Counted from the first letter of the stretch, positions 1 through 9,900 are shown. The stretch is 64,000 nt of DNA from Pseudomonas sp. UBA6562 (GCF_002434265.1 NZ_DJJS01000006.1:310001-374000); one strand, 5' to 3'. Notes: generated by a model from the letters alone, not told the origin. Translations and numbers: made by a program.

Positions 1-361
1 CGGTCTTGTCACCGGTCGATTTGACGGCGGTGGAGACGAACTTGGCGTCCGGATATTTCTTCACGTCGAGGAAGTCGGCGCTGGCGATGTGCTTGTCACG
101 CTCGGCGTGGTTGGACCACAGGCTGGCGGTTTTCAGATCGACGTTGATCTTGCTGGCTTCGGGCTTGGCGCTGTCCCAGGTGAAGCTGCCGTCAAAGTCC
201 TTGAAGGTGCCGTGGATGAAGCTGTAGCCCAGGTGGCTGATCTTCCAGTCGACGAAAGCGTGCTGGCCTTCCTTGTCGATCTTGTAGTCGGCGGCCATGG
301 CCTGACCGGCAGCGAACAGGGCAGTACCGAGCGCCAGTGCGGCAAAGGTCTTTTTCAACAT
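1..361 (-). CDS. yceI: YceI family periplasmic protein (C-terminus cut by window edge)
   Basis: The start codon at 361 opens with a Sec signal peptide (MLKKTFAALALGTALFAAG, cleavage expected after AMA). The mature protein begins ADYKIDKEGQHAFVDWKISH, the usual start of YceI proteins, which are lipocalin-like beta-barrels that bind polyisoprenoids in the periplasm. About 120 of roughly 190 residues are present; the reading frame is open at the window edge. It lies 35 bp downstream of the cytochrome b561 gene on the same strand, a pairing common in Pseudomonas, so the two are probably one operon. The true ligand, possibly a quinone precursor, is not known from sequence. Confidence 0.9.
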   Translation of the reverse strand, partial: MLKKTFAALALGTALFAAGQAMAADYKIDKEGQHAFVDWKISHLGYSFIHGTFKDFDGSFTWDSAKPEASKINVDLKTASLWSNHAERDKHIASADFLDVKKYPDAKFVSTAVKSTGDKT

Positions 362-396
362 CCTTTGATTCCTTCCGTTGCGATTGAGTGGGTGTT

Positions 397-948
397 TCAG
401 GCTTTGCGACCGAGCATGCGCAGCAAAGTGGCGTCACGGTCGATGAAATGGTGCTTGAGTGCAGCCAGACCATGCAGGCCGGCGAAAATCACCAGCCCCC
501 AGGCCAGGTAGAAATGAACTTCGCCGGCAAGATCGGCCTGGTCGGGCAGGTTGCTGACCAACGCCGGCACTTCGAACAGACCGAACACCGGGATGCCCAC
601 GCCATCGGCGGTGGAGATCAGGTAGCCGGCGAGCATCACGGCGAACAGCCCGGCGTACAACCCCAGGTGGCCCAAGTGGGCCGCGATCCGCGTGAAGCGA
701 CCATGGCTGGCGAGCGCCGGTGGGGGTGGACTGAGCAGGCGCCACAACACCCGCAGGACCATGACCGCCAGCAGCACCAGACCGATGCTTTTATGCAGGT
801 CCGGGCCGGCCTTGCGCCACGGGTCGTAGTAGTCCAACCCGACCATCCACAAGCCCAGCCCGAACAGGCTGAAGACGGTGAGCGCTACGCCCCAGTGCAA
901 TACGATGCTGACTGCACCGTAGCGAGAAGATGAATTGCGAAGTTGCAT
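397..948 (-). CDS. Cytochrome b561 family protein
   Basis: This is a 183-residue, four-helix membrane di-haem cytochrome of the bacterial b561 (CybB) type, which passes electrons between quinol and partners on the periplasmic side. Candidate haem-ligand histidines sit in SIVLHWGVAL (first helix), DLHKSIGLVL (second), HLGLYAGL and VHFYLAWGLVIFAGLHGLAALKHHF (third and fourth). The frame is open further upstream to 1059, but I chose the ATG at 948 because MQLRNSSSRYGAVSIVLHW is the typical N-terminus, a GGGGAA motif precedes it, and the longer version would run through an AT-rich promoter region. It probably leads an operon with yceI. Confidence 0.9.
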   Translation of the reverse strand: MQLRNSSSRYGAVSIVLHWGVALTVFSLFGLGLWMVGLDYYDPWRKAGPDLHKSIGLVLLAVMVLRVLWRLLSPPPPALASHGRFTRIAAHLGHLGLYAGLFAVMLAGYLISTADGVGIPVFGLFEVPALVSNLPDQADLAGEVHFYLAWGLVIFAGLHGLAALKHHFIDRDATLLRMLGRKA

Positions 949-995
949 GATGCTGTCGTTCCCCGTGGAAGCTGTGGCAAGACTACCCGTTAACG

Positions 996-1045
996 TATCG
1001 AATAAAAGCAGAAAAAACTGCTTTGAAATATCGAATAAACCGATA
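996..1045 (-). promoter_or_regulatory. Direct and inverted repeats upstream of cytochrome b561-yceI
   Basis: TATCGAATAAA occurs twice, at 996-1006 and 1029-1039, exactly 33 bp apart (about three helical turns). The second copy is part of a 17-bp inverted repeat TATCGAATAAACCGATA (1029-1045). The stretch is AT-rich and lies 48-97 bp upstream of the b561 start. The arrangement resembles a LysR-type recognition plus activation site; no regulator gene is adjacent in the window. The function is inferred. Confidence 0.5.
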
Positions 1046-1153
1046 GTAATTGTCTGCAAGCACTATTAAGGAAACGTTAACCCTGGATGGTTTTTTAATA
1101 GGTGATCCATGACAGTCGCGCAGCAGCGATCTGGCATCGCCCTTTATGCGCAA

Positions 1154-1172
1154 TGGCCCGCGAAGCGGGCCA
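1154..1172. terminator. Hairpin downstream of the amine oxidase gene
   Basis: TGGCCCGC-GAA-GCGGGCCA is a perfect 8-bp stem with a 3-base loop. It lies about 115 bp past the stop of the minus-strand amine oxidase gene and upstream of the b561 promoter. There is no clear T-tract, so it may be a weak terminator or a REP-like palindrome. The rest of the 949-1288 gap holds the b561 promoter region and no convincing gene. Confidence 0.45.
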
Positions 1173-1288
1173 AAGGTTGCGATCGGATTCGCAAGGCGAC
1201 ATGGGTTCGCCCGGATGGCGACAGCGCCGTTGCCCACTGCGGGTGAACCGGAGCGCCGGCTACCCGCACGGGTCCCGAGCAGCCGCCG

Positions 1289-3259
1289 TCAGGCGCCAGC
1301 CTGATCCTGCTTGACCGCTGGCTTCTTCTGCGCAGGCTCTGCCGGCTTTTTGGCCGGTGCCGCCTTGGCAGGCTTGTGGGCCGGTGGGCTCTTGTGGGCT
1401 GCCGGCTTGTGCGTAGCAGGCTTGGCCGTAGGTTTGAGCGCCGGTTTGGCCGCAGGTTTGGCCGGAGTAGGCGCTGCGACCGGTGCCGGGACAGGGGCCA
1501 CAGCCGGTGCCGGAGCAGGCGCTACCGCAGGTGCGGCAGGCGTCGGTTGGCTGACCGCCGCAGGCTTGGCTTCAGGCTCGCCGCGGCCGAACAGGCGCGA
1601 GAAAAACCCTGGCTTGGCCGGCTCGGCGCTGGCCGATGGGGTTTTGTCGTCAGGCTTGGCCGGCGCGTTCTGGGCCTTGTCAGCACCGCCGAACAACCGC
1701 GAGAAGAAGCCCGGCTTGCCTTGCTCGGCCTTGGCCTCTGGCGCCGCTTGCGCTTTCTCGGCCTTGTCGCCCTTGCCGAACAGGTTGGCGAAGAAGCCCG
1801 GCTTGCTCGCCGCCGCCGCACCGGCAGCACTGGCAGTACCGGCCGCCGCCGTAGCCGCCACCGACTTGACCGGCTCGAACGACTTGCCTGCGGCCAGGTC
1901 CTGCACCTGGCTGGCGGCGCGCTGGCCGCTGCGCAAGGCGCCTTCCAGGGTGCCGGGGTACAGCGCATCGGTGTGCTCGCCGGCGAAGGCTACGCGTTGC
2001 ACCGGCCGCTCCCACAGCCGCCAGTATTTGCTGATCTGCCCCGGCCCGTAGGCCAGGTAGGCGCCGCCCGTGCTGGCATCGGTGCTGTAGCGACGCACCT
2101 CATAACCGCTGAACGCACCACGGGCCTTGGGGTAGAACGCGTGCATGCGGATCAGCACCTGGTCGACCATCTGCTTGTCGCCGAAGGCTTGCAGCAGACG
2201 CGCGTTGTCGCCCGAGAGGTTGATCACCACGTTGGCGCCGCCCTTGAGCGCAGGCTCGATCCACAGCATGCCCAAACCGGCGTTGCTGTAGATCTCACCC
2301 GACATGCGCGCACGGCTTTCCCACACCGGCTGCTTGAACTTGAGCATGATCTGGTCGCGCCAGCCGTAGTTGGTGCCTTTGATCGCAGCCATGTGCTGGT
2401 TGTCCAGCGCAGGCGTCATCTGGATCTTGGCCAGGGCGCGCAGCGGCACGGCCATGACCAGGTAGTCGGCCGTGTAGCCGACGTTGCCGGCTTTGACCGT
2501 CACGCCGTTCTTGTCCTGCACGATGGACGTCACCGCCGCGTCGGTCTTGATGGTCTTGACCTGCTTGACGAAGGCCTGGGCCAGCACCGGGCTGCCACCC
2601 GGCAGGCGCACCGCACGCCGATCGCGGTCGTCGACGCCGCGGTACACGCGGTTCTGCTGGGCGAAGTAGAGCAGCGACAGGCGCGACGGCTCGTCGTAGC
2701 GGCTGCGGATTTCCTGGTTGATCAACTGGCGCGCTGTGGTCGGCAGTTGCAGGCGGTCGAGCCAGTTGGCGACGTTGATCTGGTCGAGGGCGAACAGCGT
2801 GCTGTTGGCCGCCGGATTGAGCGGATCGTCGATCGAGCGCGCCAGGTCGTCGACGGTCTTTTCGTAACGCTTGAGCGCTTCGGCGGTGGCCGGTTGCTTG
2901 AGGGCAAGGTCCGCTTCGGTGAAGTAGTCGCCGTCGATCAGGTAGCCGGGCGTACGCACGAATTCGGGAGCCGGCAGGGTCTGCAGTTTGAACTGTTGCA
3001 GGTACTGGTTGAGCAGCGGCTGCACCTTGTCGCTACCGATCCATTCGCTGGTCGCCAGGCCCGAGCGCCCACCCAGGTTGGCCTTGGCTTCGAGCAAGGT
3101 CACCTGCCAGCCTTTGTTCTGCAGCTCGTAGGCCGCCGTCAGGCCGGCCAGGCCGCCACCGACGACGATGGCCGTCGGAGCCTTGCCCTGCCCCTGCGCA
3201 GCGGCGCTGGACAGGCCAATCATGATCACCGCGCACACGCGCACCCAAGCAGCAGCCAT
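1289..3259 (-). CDS. FAD-dependent amine oxidase with repetitive Ala/Pro/Lys-rich tail
   Basis: This is a 656-residue flavin amine oxidase. A signal peptide (MAAAWVRVCAVIMIGLSSAAAQ) precedes a Rossmann FAD motif (VVGGGLAGLTAAYEL) and the GGRSG motif. The C-terminal FAD-binding segment VAFAGEHTDALYPGTLEGALRSGQRAA closes the catalytic domain near residue 460. The remaining ~180 residues are low complexity and contain three copies of a KPGFF-x2-LFG motif at residues 486-495, 515-524 and 549-558, followed by Ala/Pro/Lys repeats (KPAAKPALKPTAKPATHKPAAHK). The frame extends to 3364, but ATG 3259 has a GGAG ribosome site and gives a proper signal peptide. It is divergent from bioA. The amine substrate cannot be deduced. 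Confidence 0.88.
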   Translation of the reverse strand: MAAAWVRVCAVIMIGLSSAAAQGQGKAPTAIVVGGGLAGLTAAYELQNKGWQVTLLEAKANLGGRSGLATSEWIGSDKVQPLLNQYLQQFKLQTLPAPEFVRTPGYLIDGDYFTEADLALKQPATAEALKRYEKTVDDLARSIDDPLNPAANSTLFALDQINVANWLDRLQLPTTARQLINQEIRSRYDEPSRLSLLYFAQQNRVYRGVDDRDRRAVRLPGGSPVLAQAFVKQVKTIKTDAAVTSIVQDKNGVTVKAGNVGYTADYLVMAVPLRALAKIQMTPALDNQHMAAIKGTNYGWRDQIMLKFKQPVWESRARMSGEIYSNAGLGMLWIEPALKGGANVVINLSGDNARLLQAFGDKQMVDQVLIRMHAFYPKARGAFSGYEVRRYSTDASTGGAYLAYGPGQISKYWRLWERPVQRVAFAGEHTDALYPGTLEGALRSGQRAASQVQDLAAGKSFEPVKSVAATAAAGTASAAGAAAASKPGFFANLFGKGDKAEKAQAAPEAKAEQGKPGFFSRLFGGADKAQNAPAKPDDKTPSASAEPAKPGFFSRLFGRGEPEAKPAAVSQPTPAAPAVAPAPAPAVAPVPAPVAAPTPAKPAAKPALKPTAKPATHKPAAHKSPPAHKPAKAAPAKKPAEPAQKKPAVKQDQAGA

Positions 3260-3453
3260 CGAGGCAGACTCCAGATCAGAAAAAAACGTGAAGACGCGCA
3301 GGAGCGGACTGCCCCGCGCAAAGAGCCGCCTAGAATACGTGAGCCCCGGCTGCCCTGCTAGCACCCTGGCATCACTTACATGGGTTGTTCCTACCGCCCG
3401 GTTCTCTTAGGCTTACGCGCTCTCACATCGCCATACCGCCAGGAGAACCGCCA

Positions 3454-4860
3454 ATGGGGCTCAATCAACAGTGGATGCAACGTGACCTCGAGGTCCTGTG
3501 GCACCCCTGCACCCAGATGAAAGATCACGAGCACCTGCCGCTGATCCCGATCAAGCGCGGCGAAGGCGTCTGGCTGGAAGACTTCGAAGGCAAACGCTAC
3601 CTCGATGCGGTCAGTTCCTGGTGGGTCAACGTGTTCGGCCACGCCAACCCGCGCATCGGCCAGCGCATCAAGGACCAGGTCGATCAGCTCGAGCACGTGA
3701 TCCTCGCAGGCTTCAGCCACCAACCGGTGATCGAGCTTTCCGAGCGCCTGGTGGCGCTGACGCCCGACGGCCTGGACCGGGTGTTCTACGCCGACAACGG
3801 TTCGTCGTGCATCGAAGTGGCATTGAAGATGAGCTTCCACTACTGGCACAACGTCGGCAGGCCGCAGAAGAAACGCTTCGTCACCCTGACCAACAGCTAC
3901 CACGGCGAGACCATCGCCGCCATGTCGGTGGGCGACGTGCCCTTGTTCACCGAAACCTACAAGGCGCTGCTGCTCGACACCCTCAAGGTGCCGAGCCCCG
4001 ACTGCTACCACCGTCCCGAGGGCGTGAGCTGGGAGGAACACTCGCGTACGCTGTTCGCCGCCATGGAACAGACCCTGGCCGAACACCACGACACCATCAG
4101 CGCAGTGATCGTCGAGCCGTTGATCCAGGGCGCCGGCGGCATGCGCATGTACCATCCGGTGTACCTCAAGCTGCTGCGCGAGGCTTGCGACCGCTACGAC
4201 GTGCACCTGATCCACGACGAGATCGCGGTCGGCTTCGGCCGTACCGGCACAATGTTCGCCTGCGAGCAGGCCGGCATCCGCCCGGACTTCCTCTGCCTGT
4301 CCAAGGCCCTGACCGGCGGTTATCTGCCGCTGGCCGCCTGCCTGACCACCGACAAGGTCTACCAGGCCTTCTACGACGACTACCCGACCCTGCGCGCCTT
4401 CCTCCATTCGCACAGCTACACCGGCAACCCGCTGGCCTGCGCCGCCGCCTTGGCGACCCTGGACATCTTCGCCGAAGACGATGTGATCGAGGCCAACAAG
4501 GCCTTGGCCAGCCGCATGGCCAGCGCTACCGCGCACCTATCCGAACACCCCCACGTCGGGGAGATCCGCCAGACCGGCATGGCCCTGGCCATCGAGATGG
4601 TCAAGGACCGACCGGGCAAAACCGCCTACCCCTGGCAGGAGCGCCGCGGCCTGAAGGTGTTCGAGCACGCCTTGAGCCGCGGCGCCTTGCTGCGGCCACT
4701 GGGCAGCGTGGTGTATTTCCTGCCGCCCTACGTGATCACCCCCGAGCAGATCGACTTCCTCGCCGAAGTGGCCAGCGAAGGCATCGACCTCGCTACCCGC
4801 GAGCAGGTCAGCGTGGCCGTGCCGGCCGATTTCCATCCCGATTTCCGTGATCCGGGTTGA
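3454..4860 (+). CDS. bioA: Adenosylmethionine-8-amino-7-oxononanoate aminotransferase
   Basis: BioA converts KAPA to DAPA in biotin synthesis, using S-adenosylmethionine as amino donor and PLP as cofactor. The 468-residue protein has the family start (LWHPCTQMKDHE), the SSWWVNVFGH substrate-site motif, the NSYHGET loop and the PLP lysine at residue 284 in LSKALTGGYLPLAA. ATG 3454 is chosen over the in-frame upstream codons because AGGAGAA lies just ahead of it and the homology begins there. It stands apart from other bio genes, as usual in Pseudomonas, and is followed by rsmE after 152 bp. Confidence 0.96.
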   Translation: MGLNQQWMQRDLEVLWHPCTQMKDHEHLPLIPIKRGEGVWLEDFEGKRYLDAVSSWWVNVFGHANPRIGQRIKDQVDQLEHVILAGFSHQPVIELSERLVALTPDGLDRVFYADNGSSCIEVALKMSFHYWHNVGRPQKKRFVTLTNSYHGETIAAMSVGDVPLFTETYKALLLDTLKVPSPDCYHRPEGVSWEEHSRTLFAAMEQTLAEHHDTISAVIVEPLIQGAGGMRMYHPVYLKLLREACDRYDVHLIHDEIAVGFGRTGTMFACEQAGIRPDFLCLSKALTGGYLPLAACLTTDKVYQAFYDDYPTLRAFLHSHSYTGNPLACAAALATLDIFAEDDVIEANKALASRMASATAHLSEHPHVGEIRQTGMALAIEMVKDRPGKTAYPWQERRGLKVFEHALSRGALLRPLGSVVYFLPPYVITPEQIDFLAEVASEGIDLATREQVSVAVPADFHPDFRDPG

Positions 4861-5012
4861 TGCTTGCGCTACACGCCGTCGCAGCGACGGCCGTTCGCGG
4901 CGGTGAGCGGTAGCGCCCACAATGCCTCGCCAAGCGCGGCGCGGCGGCGGGCCAGTCCAGCGCCGCCCGCCTGCGCCAAGCACAGTCCAAGCCTTTCTTA
5001 TCCGAGCCCTAC

Positions 5013-5732
5013 ATGCGCCTGTCCCGTTTCTTCATCGATGCCCCCCTCTCCCTCGGCGAGCACACCCTGCCCGAAGCCCAGGCCCACTACATCGGCCGTG
5101 TGCTGCGCATGGCCACCGGCGACGCCGTGCAACTGTTCGACGGCGGCGGCCAGGAGTTTCTCGGCCACCTGCTCGAAGTCGGCAAGAAGACCGTGCGGGT
5201 GAGCCTCGACCAAGCCCTGCCCGGCCAGCCCGACTCGTCCTTGCACGTGCACCTGGGCCAAGGCCTGTCGCGCGGCGAGCGCATGGACTGGGCGATCCAA
5301 AAGGCCACGGAACTGGGCGCCAACGAGATCACCCCCATCGTCAGCGAACGCTGCGAAGTGCGCCTGAAGGACGAGCGCGCCGACAAGCGTTTGGCCCACT
5401 GGCGCCAGGTGGCGATCAGCGCCTGCGAGCAGTGCGGGCGCTCGACCCTGCCGCTGATCCATCCGCCGCGCACCCTGGCCGAATGGCTGGGCGACGTCGA
5501 CGCCGACCTCAAGCTGGTGCTGCACCCTGTGGCCGAGCCGCTGACCAGCCACCCCAAGCCTGCGCGCCTGGCGTTTCTGATCGGGCCGGAAGGCGGCTTG
5601 AACGATGCCGAAGTGGCGCAGGCCAGCGAAGCCGGCTTCCACGCCGCACGCCTCGGCCCACGGGTGCTGCGCACCGAGACCGCACCGGTGGTGGCGCTGT
5701 CGGTGGCGCAGCAGTTGTGGGGCGACTTCTAG
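5013..5732 (+). CDS. rsmE: 16S rRNA (uracil1498-N3)-methyltransferase
   Basis: RsmE is a SPOUT-class methyltransferase that modifies U1498 of 16S rRNA using SAM. This 239-residue copy has all family landmarks: an N-terminal PUA-like domain (MRLSRFFID through VRVSLDQAL), QKATELGANEITPIVSERCEVR, and the knotted SAM site FLIGPEGGLNDAEV followed by LGPRVLRTETAPVVAL. It is the more canonical of two RsmE-type genes in the window (the other is at 31104). It converges with the trhA-type gene across a hairpin. Confidence 0.95.
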   Translation: MRLSRFFIDAPLSLGEHTLPEAQAHYIGRVLRMATGDAVQLFDGGGQEFLGHLLEVGKKTVRVSLDQALPGQPDSSLHVHLGQGLSRGERMDWAIQKATELGANEITPIVSERCEVRLKDERADKRLAHWRQVAISACEQCGRSTLPLIHPPRTLAEWLGDVDADLKLVLHPVAEPLTSHPKPARLAFLIGPEGGLNDAEVAQASEAGFHAARLGPRVLRTETAPVVALSVAQQLWGDF

Positions 5733-5751
5733 ACGCGGGCGCAGCCTTCGC

Positions 5752-5781
5752 GGCCTACGGCGCGCCACTGCCGTAGGCCGG
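5752..5781. terminator. Shared hairpin between convergent rsmE and trhA
   Basis: CGGCCTACGG and CCGTAGGCCG form a perfect 10-bp stem around a 10-base loop, placed between the stops of two convergent genes. A T-tract is weak on both strands. Confidence 0.55.
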
Positions 5782-5789
5782 ACGGGCTT

Positions 5790-6407
5790 TCAACGGACGT
5801 AGAAGAACACCGCGATGAAATGCAGCAGGCTGCCGGCGATGACGAACAGGTGCCAGATGCCGTGCCCATGGCGCAGGCGTCGGTCCAGGGCGAAGAAGAT
5901 GATGCCCACCGTGTAGAACACGCCACCGGCTGCCAGCCAGGCGAAGCCCGCCGCGCCCAGGGTCGCCAGCAGCGGTTTGACCGCCACCAGCACGATCCAG
6001 CCCATCAAGGCGTAGATGACGATCGACAGCACGCGCGCTTCGGAGCGCGGCTTGATCTCTTGCAGCATGCCGATCAGCGCCAGCCCCCAGACCACGCCGA
6101 ACAGGCTCCAGCCCCAGGGGCCGCGCAGGCTGACCAGGCAGAACGGCGTGTAGCTGCCGGCGATCAGCAGGTAGATGGACAAGTGATCGAGCTTGCGCAT
6201 GATCACCTTCGCCCGGCCGCGGGTGCTGTGATAGACGGTCGAGACGCTGTAGAGCAACAGCAGGGTGAAGCCATAGATGGAGAAACTGACGATCTTCCAC
6301 GGGTCGCCCTGCAATCCCGCGGCAATGATCAGCCAAAGCGCGCCCAACGCGGCCAGCATGGCGCCGACCAGGTGGGTCCAGGCGTTGAAACGTTCACCGT
6401 GATACAT
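5790..6407 (-). CDS. trhA: TrhA/hemolysin III family membrane protein
   Basis: A 205-residue inner-membrane protein with seven predicted helices of the PAQR/hemolysin III superfamily. Diagnostic motifs are GERFNAWTHLVGA at the start, STVYHSTRG, KLDHLSIYLLIAGSYTPF and HGIWHLFVIAGSLLHF; the conserved His and Asp residues are the putative metal site. Bacterial members are linked to membrane-energetics homeostasis; hemolysis is not a safe inference from the old name. It is a single gene convergent with rsmE. Confidence 0.9.
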   Translation of the reverse strand: MYHGERFNAWTHLVGAMLAALGALWLIIAAGLQGDPWKIVSFSIYGFTLLLLYSVSTVYHSTRGRAKVIMRKLDHLSIYLLIAGSYTPFCLVSLRGPWGWSLFGVVWGLALIGMLQEIKPRSEARVLSIVIYALMGWIVLVAVKPLLATLGAAGFAWLAAGGVFYTVGIIFFALDRRLRHGHGIWHLFVIAGSLLHFIAVFFYVR

Positions 6408-6502
6408 CGAGCGAAGGCCTCCTGGGTTGGATGTGTTCCAAGGTGTGCGTGTGTGCTTGGATGGACTGCGCCGTAGCCCCTCTCAGCCTACAGGGCTACC
6501 CA

Positions 6503-6961
6503 TCACAACTGCGCATCCCGCACCAGCCGCTCTAGACCGGCCAGATCCGGCACCCGCACCACCTGTTCGGCCACCTGGACGGCGGCCAGTTCCAACGAGG
6601 CCAATGGCACGTCCACGTAATTGAGCTGGCTGTCGAGCTTGCACGAGCGCGGGATGCCTTGCAGCAGCAGCGCCAGGTAACGCAGGCCGGTATCGCCCAG
6701 AGCATTGAGCACCACGATGCGCGCCCGCTCGCCGCAAGGCGTGTGCCCACCGCAAGCGGCCTCGAAGCCGATCAGCGGCAGCCGGTGCTGGCGCCAGTCG
6801 AGCCAGCCCATGTGCCAGTCCACGGCGCCGCGCTCGCAACTGAGCCGGCGCTGGCCCACCAGTTCGGCGACCGCCACGTTGGGCAGCACCAGGGTGCGGT
6901 CGCCCAGGGGCAGTAGCAGTCCGGTCAACTGGCTGCGCTGGCCGACGATGTGTTCAAGCAT
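6503..6961 (-). CDS. chpC: CheW-like chemosensory protein, ChpC type
   Basis: A 152-residue single-domain CheW relative. The fold signature is degenerate but visible (GLLLPLGDRTLVLPNVAVAELV, WLDWRQHRLPLIGFE, RIVVLNAL). It is the last gene of the Pil-Chp operon and its start overlaps the chpA stop by 8 bp, which matches the position of chpC in P. aeruginosa. It should link further receptors to the ChpA kinase. No methylesterase gene (chpB) lies between it and chpA. Confidence 0.85.
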   Translation of the reverse strand: MLEHIVGQRSQLTGLLLPLGDRTLVLPNVAVAELVGQRRLSCERGAVDWHMGWLDWRQHRLPLIGFEAACGGHTPCGERARIVVLNALGDTGLRYLALLLQGIPRSCKLDSQLNYVDVPLASLELAAVQVAEQVVRVPDLAGLERLVRDAQL

Positions 6962-9900
6962 GGGGCGCGCTCCAATGGGCGATGCTGTTGAGCAGAACCG
7001 ACTCCTGGTACGGCTTGCCCAGGTACTCGTTGACGCCGATGGCCATGGCCCGGTCGCGGTGCTTCTGCCCGCTGCGCGAGGTGATCATGATGATCGGCAG
7101 GTGCTTGAGGCGCTCGTCCTGGCGAATGCGGGTCGCCACTTCGAAGCCGTCCATGCGTGGCATTTCGATGTCCAGCAGCAACACGTCGGGCTGATGCTCG
7201 CGCAACTGCGCCATCGCATCGACGCCATCCTTGGCCGTGAGCACGCTCATGCCGTGGCGCTCCAGCAAGCGGCTGGTGACCTTGCGCACGGTCACCGAAT
7301 CGTCCACCACCATCACCAGTAACGGCCGCTGCGCCGCCGGCCCCGGCAGTTGCGGGGCGATGCGGCCCGCCGAAGGCAGGCGCGCCCGGCGTCGCTGCTG
7401 GCCGCGCAGCTGGCCGAGCAGGTCGAGGATCAACACCACCCGGCCGTCGCCGAGCAAGGTCGCCCCGGCCAGGCCCGGCACGGCAGCGAACTGCGGACCG
7501 AGGCTCTTGACCACGATCTCGCGGCTGGGCGACAGACCATCGACCTGGATGGCGAACGAGCGCTCCTGCGAATGCACCAGCAGCACCGGCAGCGGCACGC
7601 TCAGGCCCAGCAGGCTGGGGCGCGGGGCATCTTGCAGCAGTTCGCCCAGGTAGCGCAGGTCGTAGCTGAAGCCGGCATAGGTGTAGCGCGGCGGGTCGAG
7701 CTGGTAGCAGGCGTCGAGCTCGGCCGGCGGCACGCGCACCACCCCTTCGATGGTGTTCAGGCCGATGGCGTACTGCTCCTCGCCCAGGTGCACCATCAGT
7801 GCGCGGTTGAGCGACACGGTGAACGGCAGACGAATCAGGAAGCGCGCACCCTTGCCGGGGCTGGACTCGATGCTCATGGCCCCGCCCAGTTGCTTGACCT
7901 CTTCGTGCACCACGTCCATGCCCAGCCCGCGCCCGGAAATCTGCGTGATCTTCTCGGCGGTGGAAAACCCCGGCCGCAGGATGAACTGCAACACTTCGTG
8001 GTCGCTGAGCGCTGCCTCGGGGTCGAGCAGGCCGCGCTTGATGGCTTTCCTGCGCACCGCTTCGAGGGGCACGCCGGCACCGTCGTCGCTCATCTCGATG
8101 ACGATGTCGGCGCCTTCGTGCAGCAGGTTCAGGTGGATGGTGCCCTGCTCGGGCTTGCCTGCCGCGCGCCGTGCCGCGCCGGTTTCCAGACCATGGTCGA
8201 CGGCGTTGCGCAACATGTGCTCCAGCGGCGCCACCATGCGTTCGAGCACACTGCGGTCCAACTCGCCCTCGGCGTTGCCCACCACCAGCTCGACCTGCTT
8301 GCCCAGCTCGCTGGCCACCTGCCGCACCACGCGCTGCAAACGCGGCACCAGGCGCTCGAAGGGCACCATCAGCGTGGCGGTCAGGCCTTCCTGCAACTGG
8401 CTGTTGATGCGCCCCTGCTGCAACAGCAGGCCATGGGTGAGCTGCGCGCGCTGGCCCAGGGTGTCCTTGAGGTCGAGCAGGTCCGAAGCCGATTCGAACA
8501 AGGCCCGCGACAGTTGCTGCAATTGCGAATGGCGGTCCATCTCCAGCGGGTCGAAGTCGTCGTAGGCGTCGCCTTCGACCGTGTGCCGACCGAGCAGGCC
8601 GCTCTGCGTCTCGTTGTCCAGGCGCAGCAGCTGGTCGCGCATGCGCTCGAGCGTAGTCTCCATTTCGTTGAGGGCGATCTGCGCATCGTTGACCTGCTGT
8701 TCGATGCGCCCACGGATGATGGCGTGCTCGCCGGCCAGGTTGCCCAAGTCGTCGAGCAGTTCGGCATCGACCTTGACCATGTCGCCCGCAGCGCGCTCCT
8801 GGGGGGCCACCGGCACCTCGGTGGGCGCCGCTTCGCTGGCCGACACGTCGGCCACACCGTCGTGGAGCGCGGCGCTGGAGAAATTGCGGATGTAGTCGAT
8901 CAGCGCCGTGGCCGCTTGCAGCGGCTGGCCCAGGCGCACGGCGTCGAGCATGTGTGCCAGACGGTCGTGGCAGCTCTGCAACAGGCTGAACAAGGCCGGG
9001 CTCGGCGGCAGGCGCCCGGCGGCCAGCAGTTGATAGAGCGACTCCAGCTCGTGGGCCAGGTCGCCGATGGCGCCGATCTGCACCATGCGCGCGCCGCCCT
9101 TGAGGGTGTGCAGCTCGCGTAGCAGGTTCTCGGCCTCGGTGGTGTCGCGGGGCTCGGCCTGCCAGCGGGCCAGCGCGGTGGCAGCGCTTTCGACGATGTC
9201 CGAGCTTTCTTCGAGGAAGACTTCCAGCAGCGCGGCGTCGTCCGGGGTGTCGTCCAAAGCCGACGTTTCGGGATCAGAATCGATGGGCGGCGGCACGGGG
9301 GCCAGCGGGCGCACGCCGTGCGCGCCGACCACGCCGAGGCTGCCGGGGTCGAGCGCTTCGTCGTGGGCGCCGCGCAGGTCGGCGAGCAAGGCGGCGCGTG
9401 GGGCGATGGCCTGGCCGGCGGCCAGTTCGTCGAGCATGTCCATCGACGCCGCAAGCCCCTCTTCGGCCAGCGCGAACAGGCGTGGCGTCGGTGCCAGGCT
9501 GCCTTCCTCGACGGCGCCGAGCAGGTCGAGCAAGGCTTCGCAGACCTCGTCCAGCGCGGCCAGATCGGCCAGGTGCGCGGCATGGCCCAAGGCGGTCAAC
9601 TCGTCGAGCAAGGCCTCCAGGGCGTCGCGCTGCGCCGGCTGCGCCTGCCAACGGGCAAGCAGGGTTTCGGCTTCGAGCAGGCGGTCCATGGCCTCGCCGA
9701 GCCATTGCCCGGTGGCCTGCGCATCGCGGGCGGGGCTAGCGTTCGCCGGTGCGGGTGGATCGGCCAGGCGCGCGTCGAGCGCCTGACCGAGCGTTTCGAT
9801 CAGTTCGGTGGCGCCTGTGAGGGGTTGCAACGGCGCATGTTCCACGCGCGCCAGGGCCTGGTGTAGCAAACCGCTCGCCGCCTGCAAGTGCGCGAGGTCG

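Noticed and set aside
983..1237. Minus-strand frame of 84 codons upstream of cytochrome b561
   Set aside because: It runs through the promoter repeats and a hairpin and has no ribosome site; better read as regulatory DNA.
1376..3361. Long plus-strand open frame opposite the amine oxidase gene
   Set aside because: It mirrors the real gene, lacks a ribosome site and has Arg/Leu/Val-rich shadow composition. High GC at codon position 3 makes such antisense frames common.
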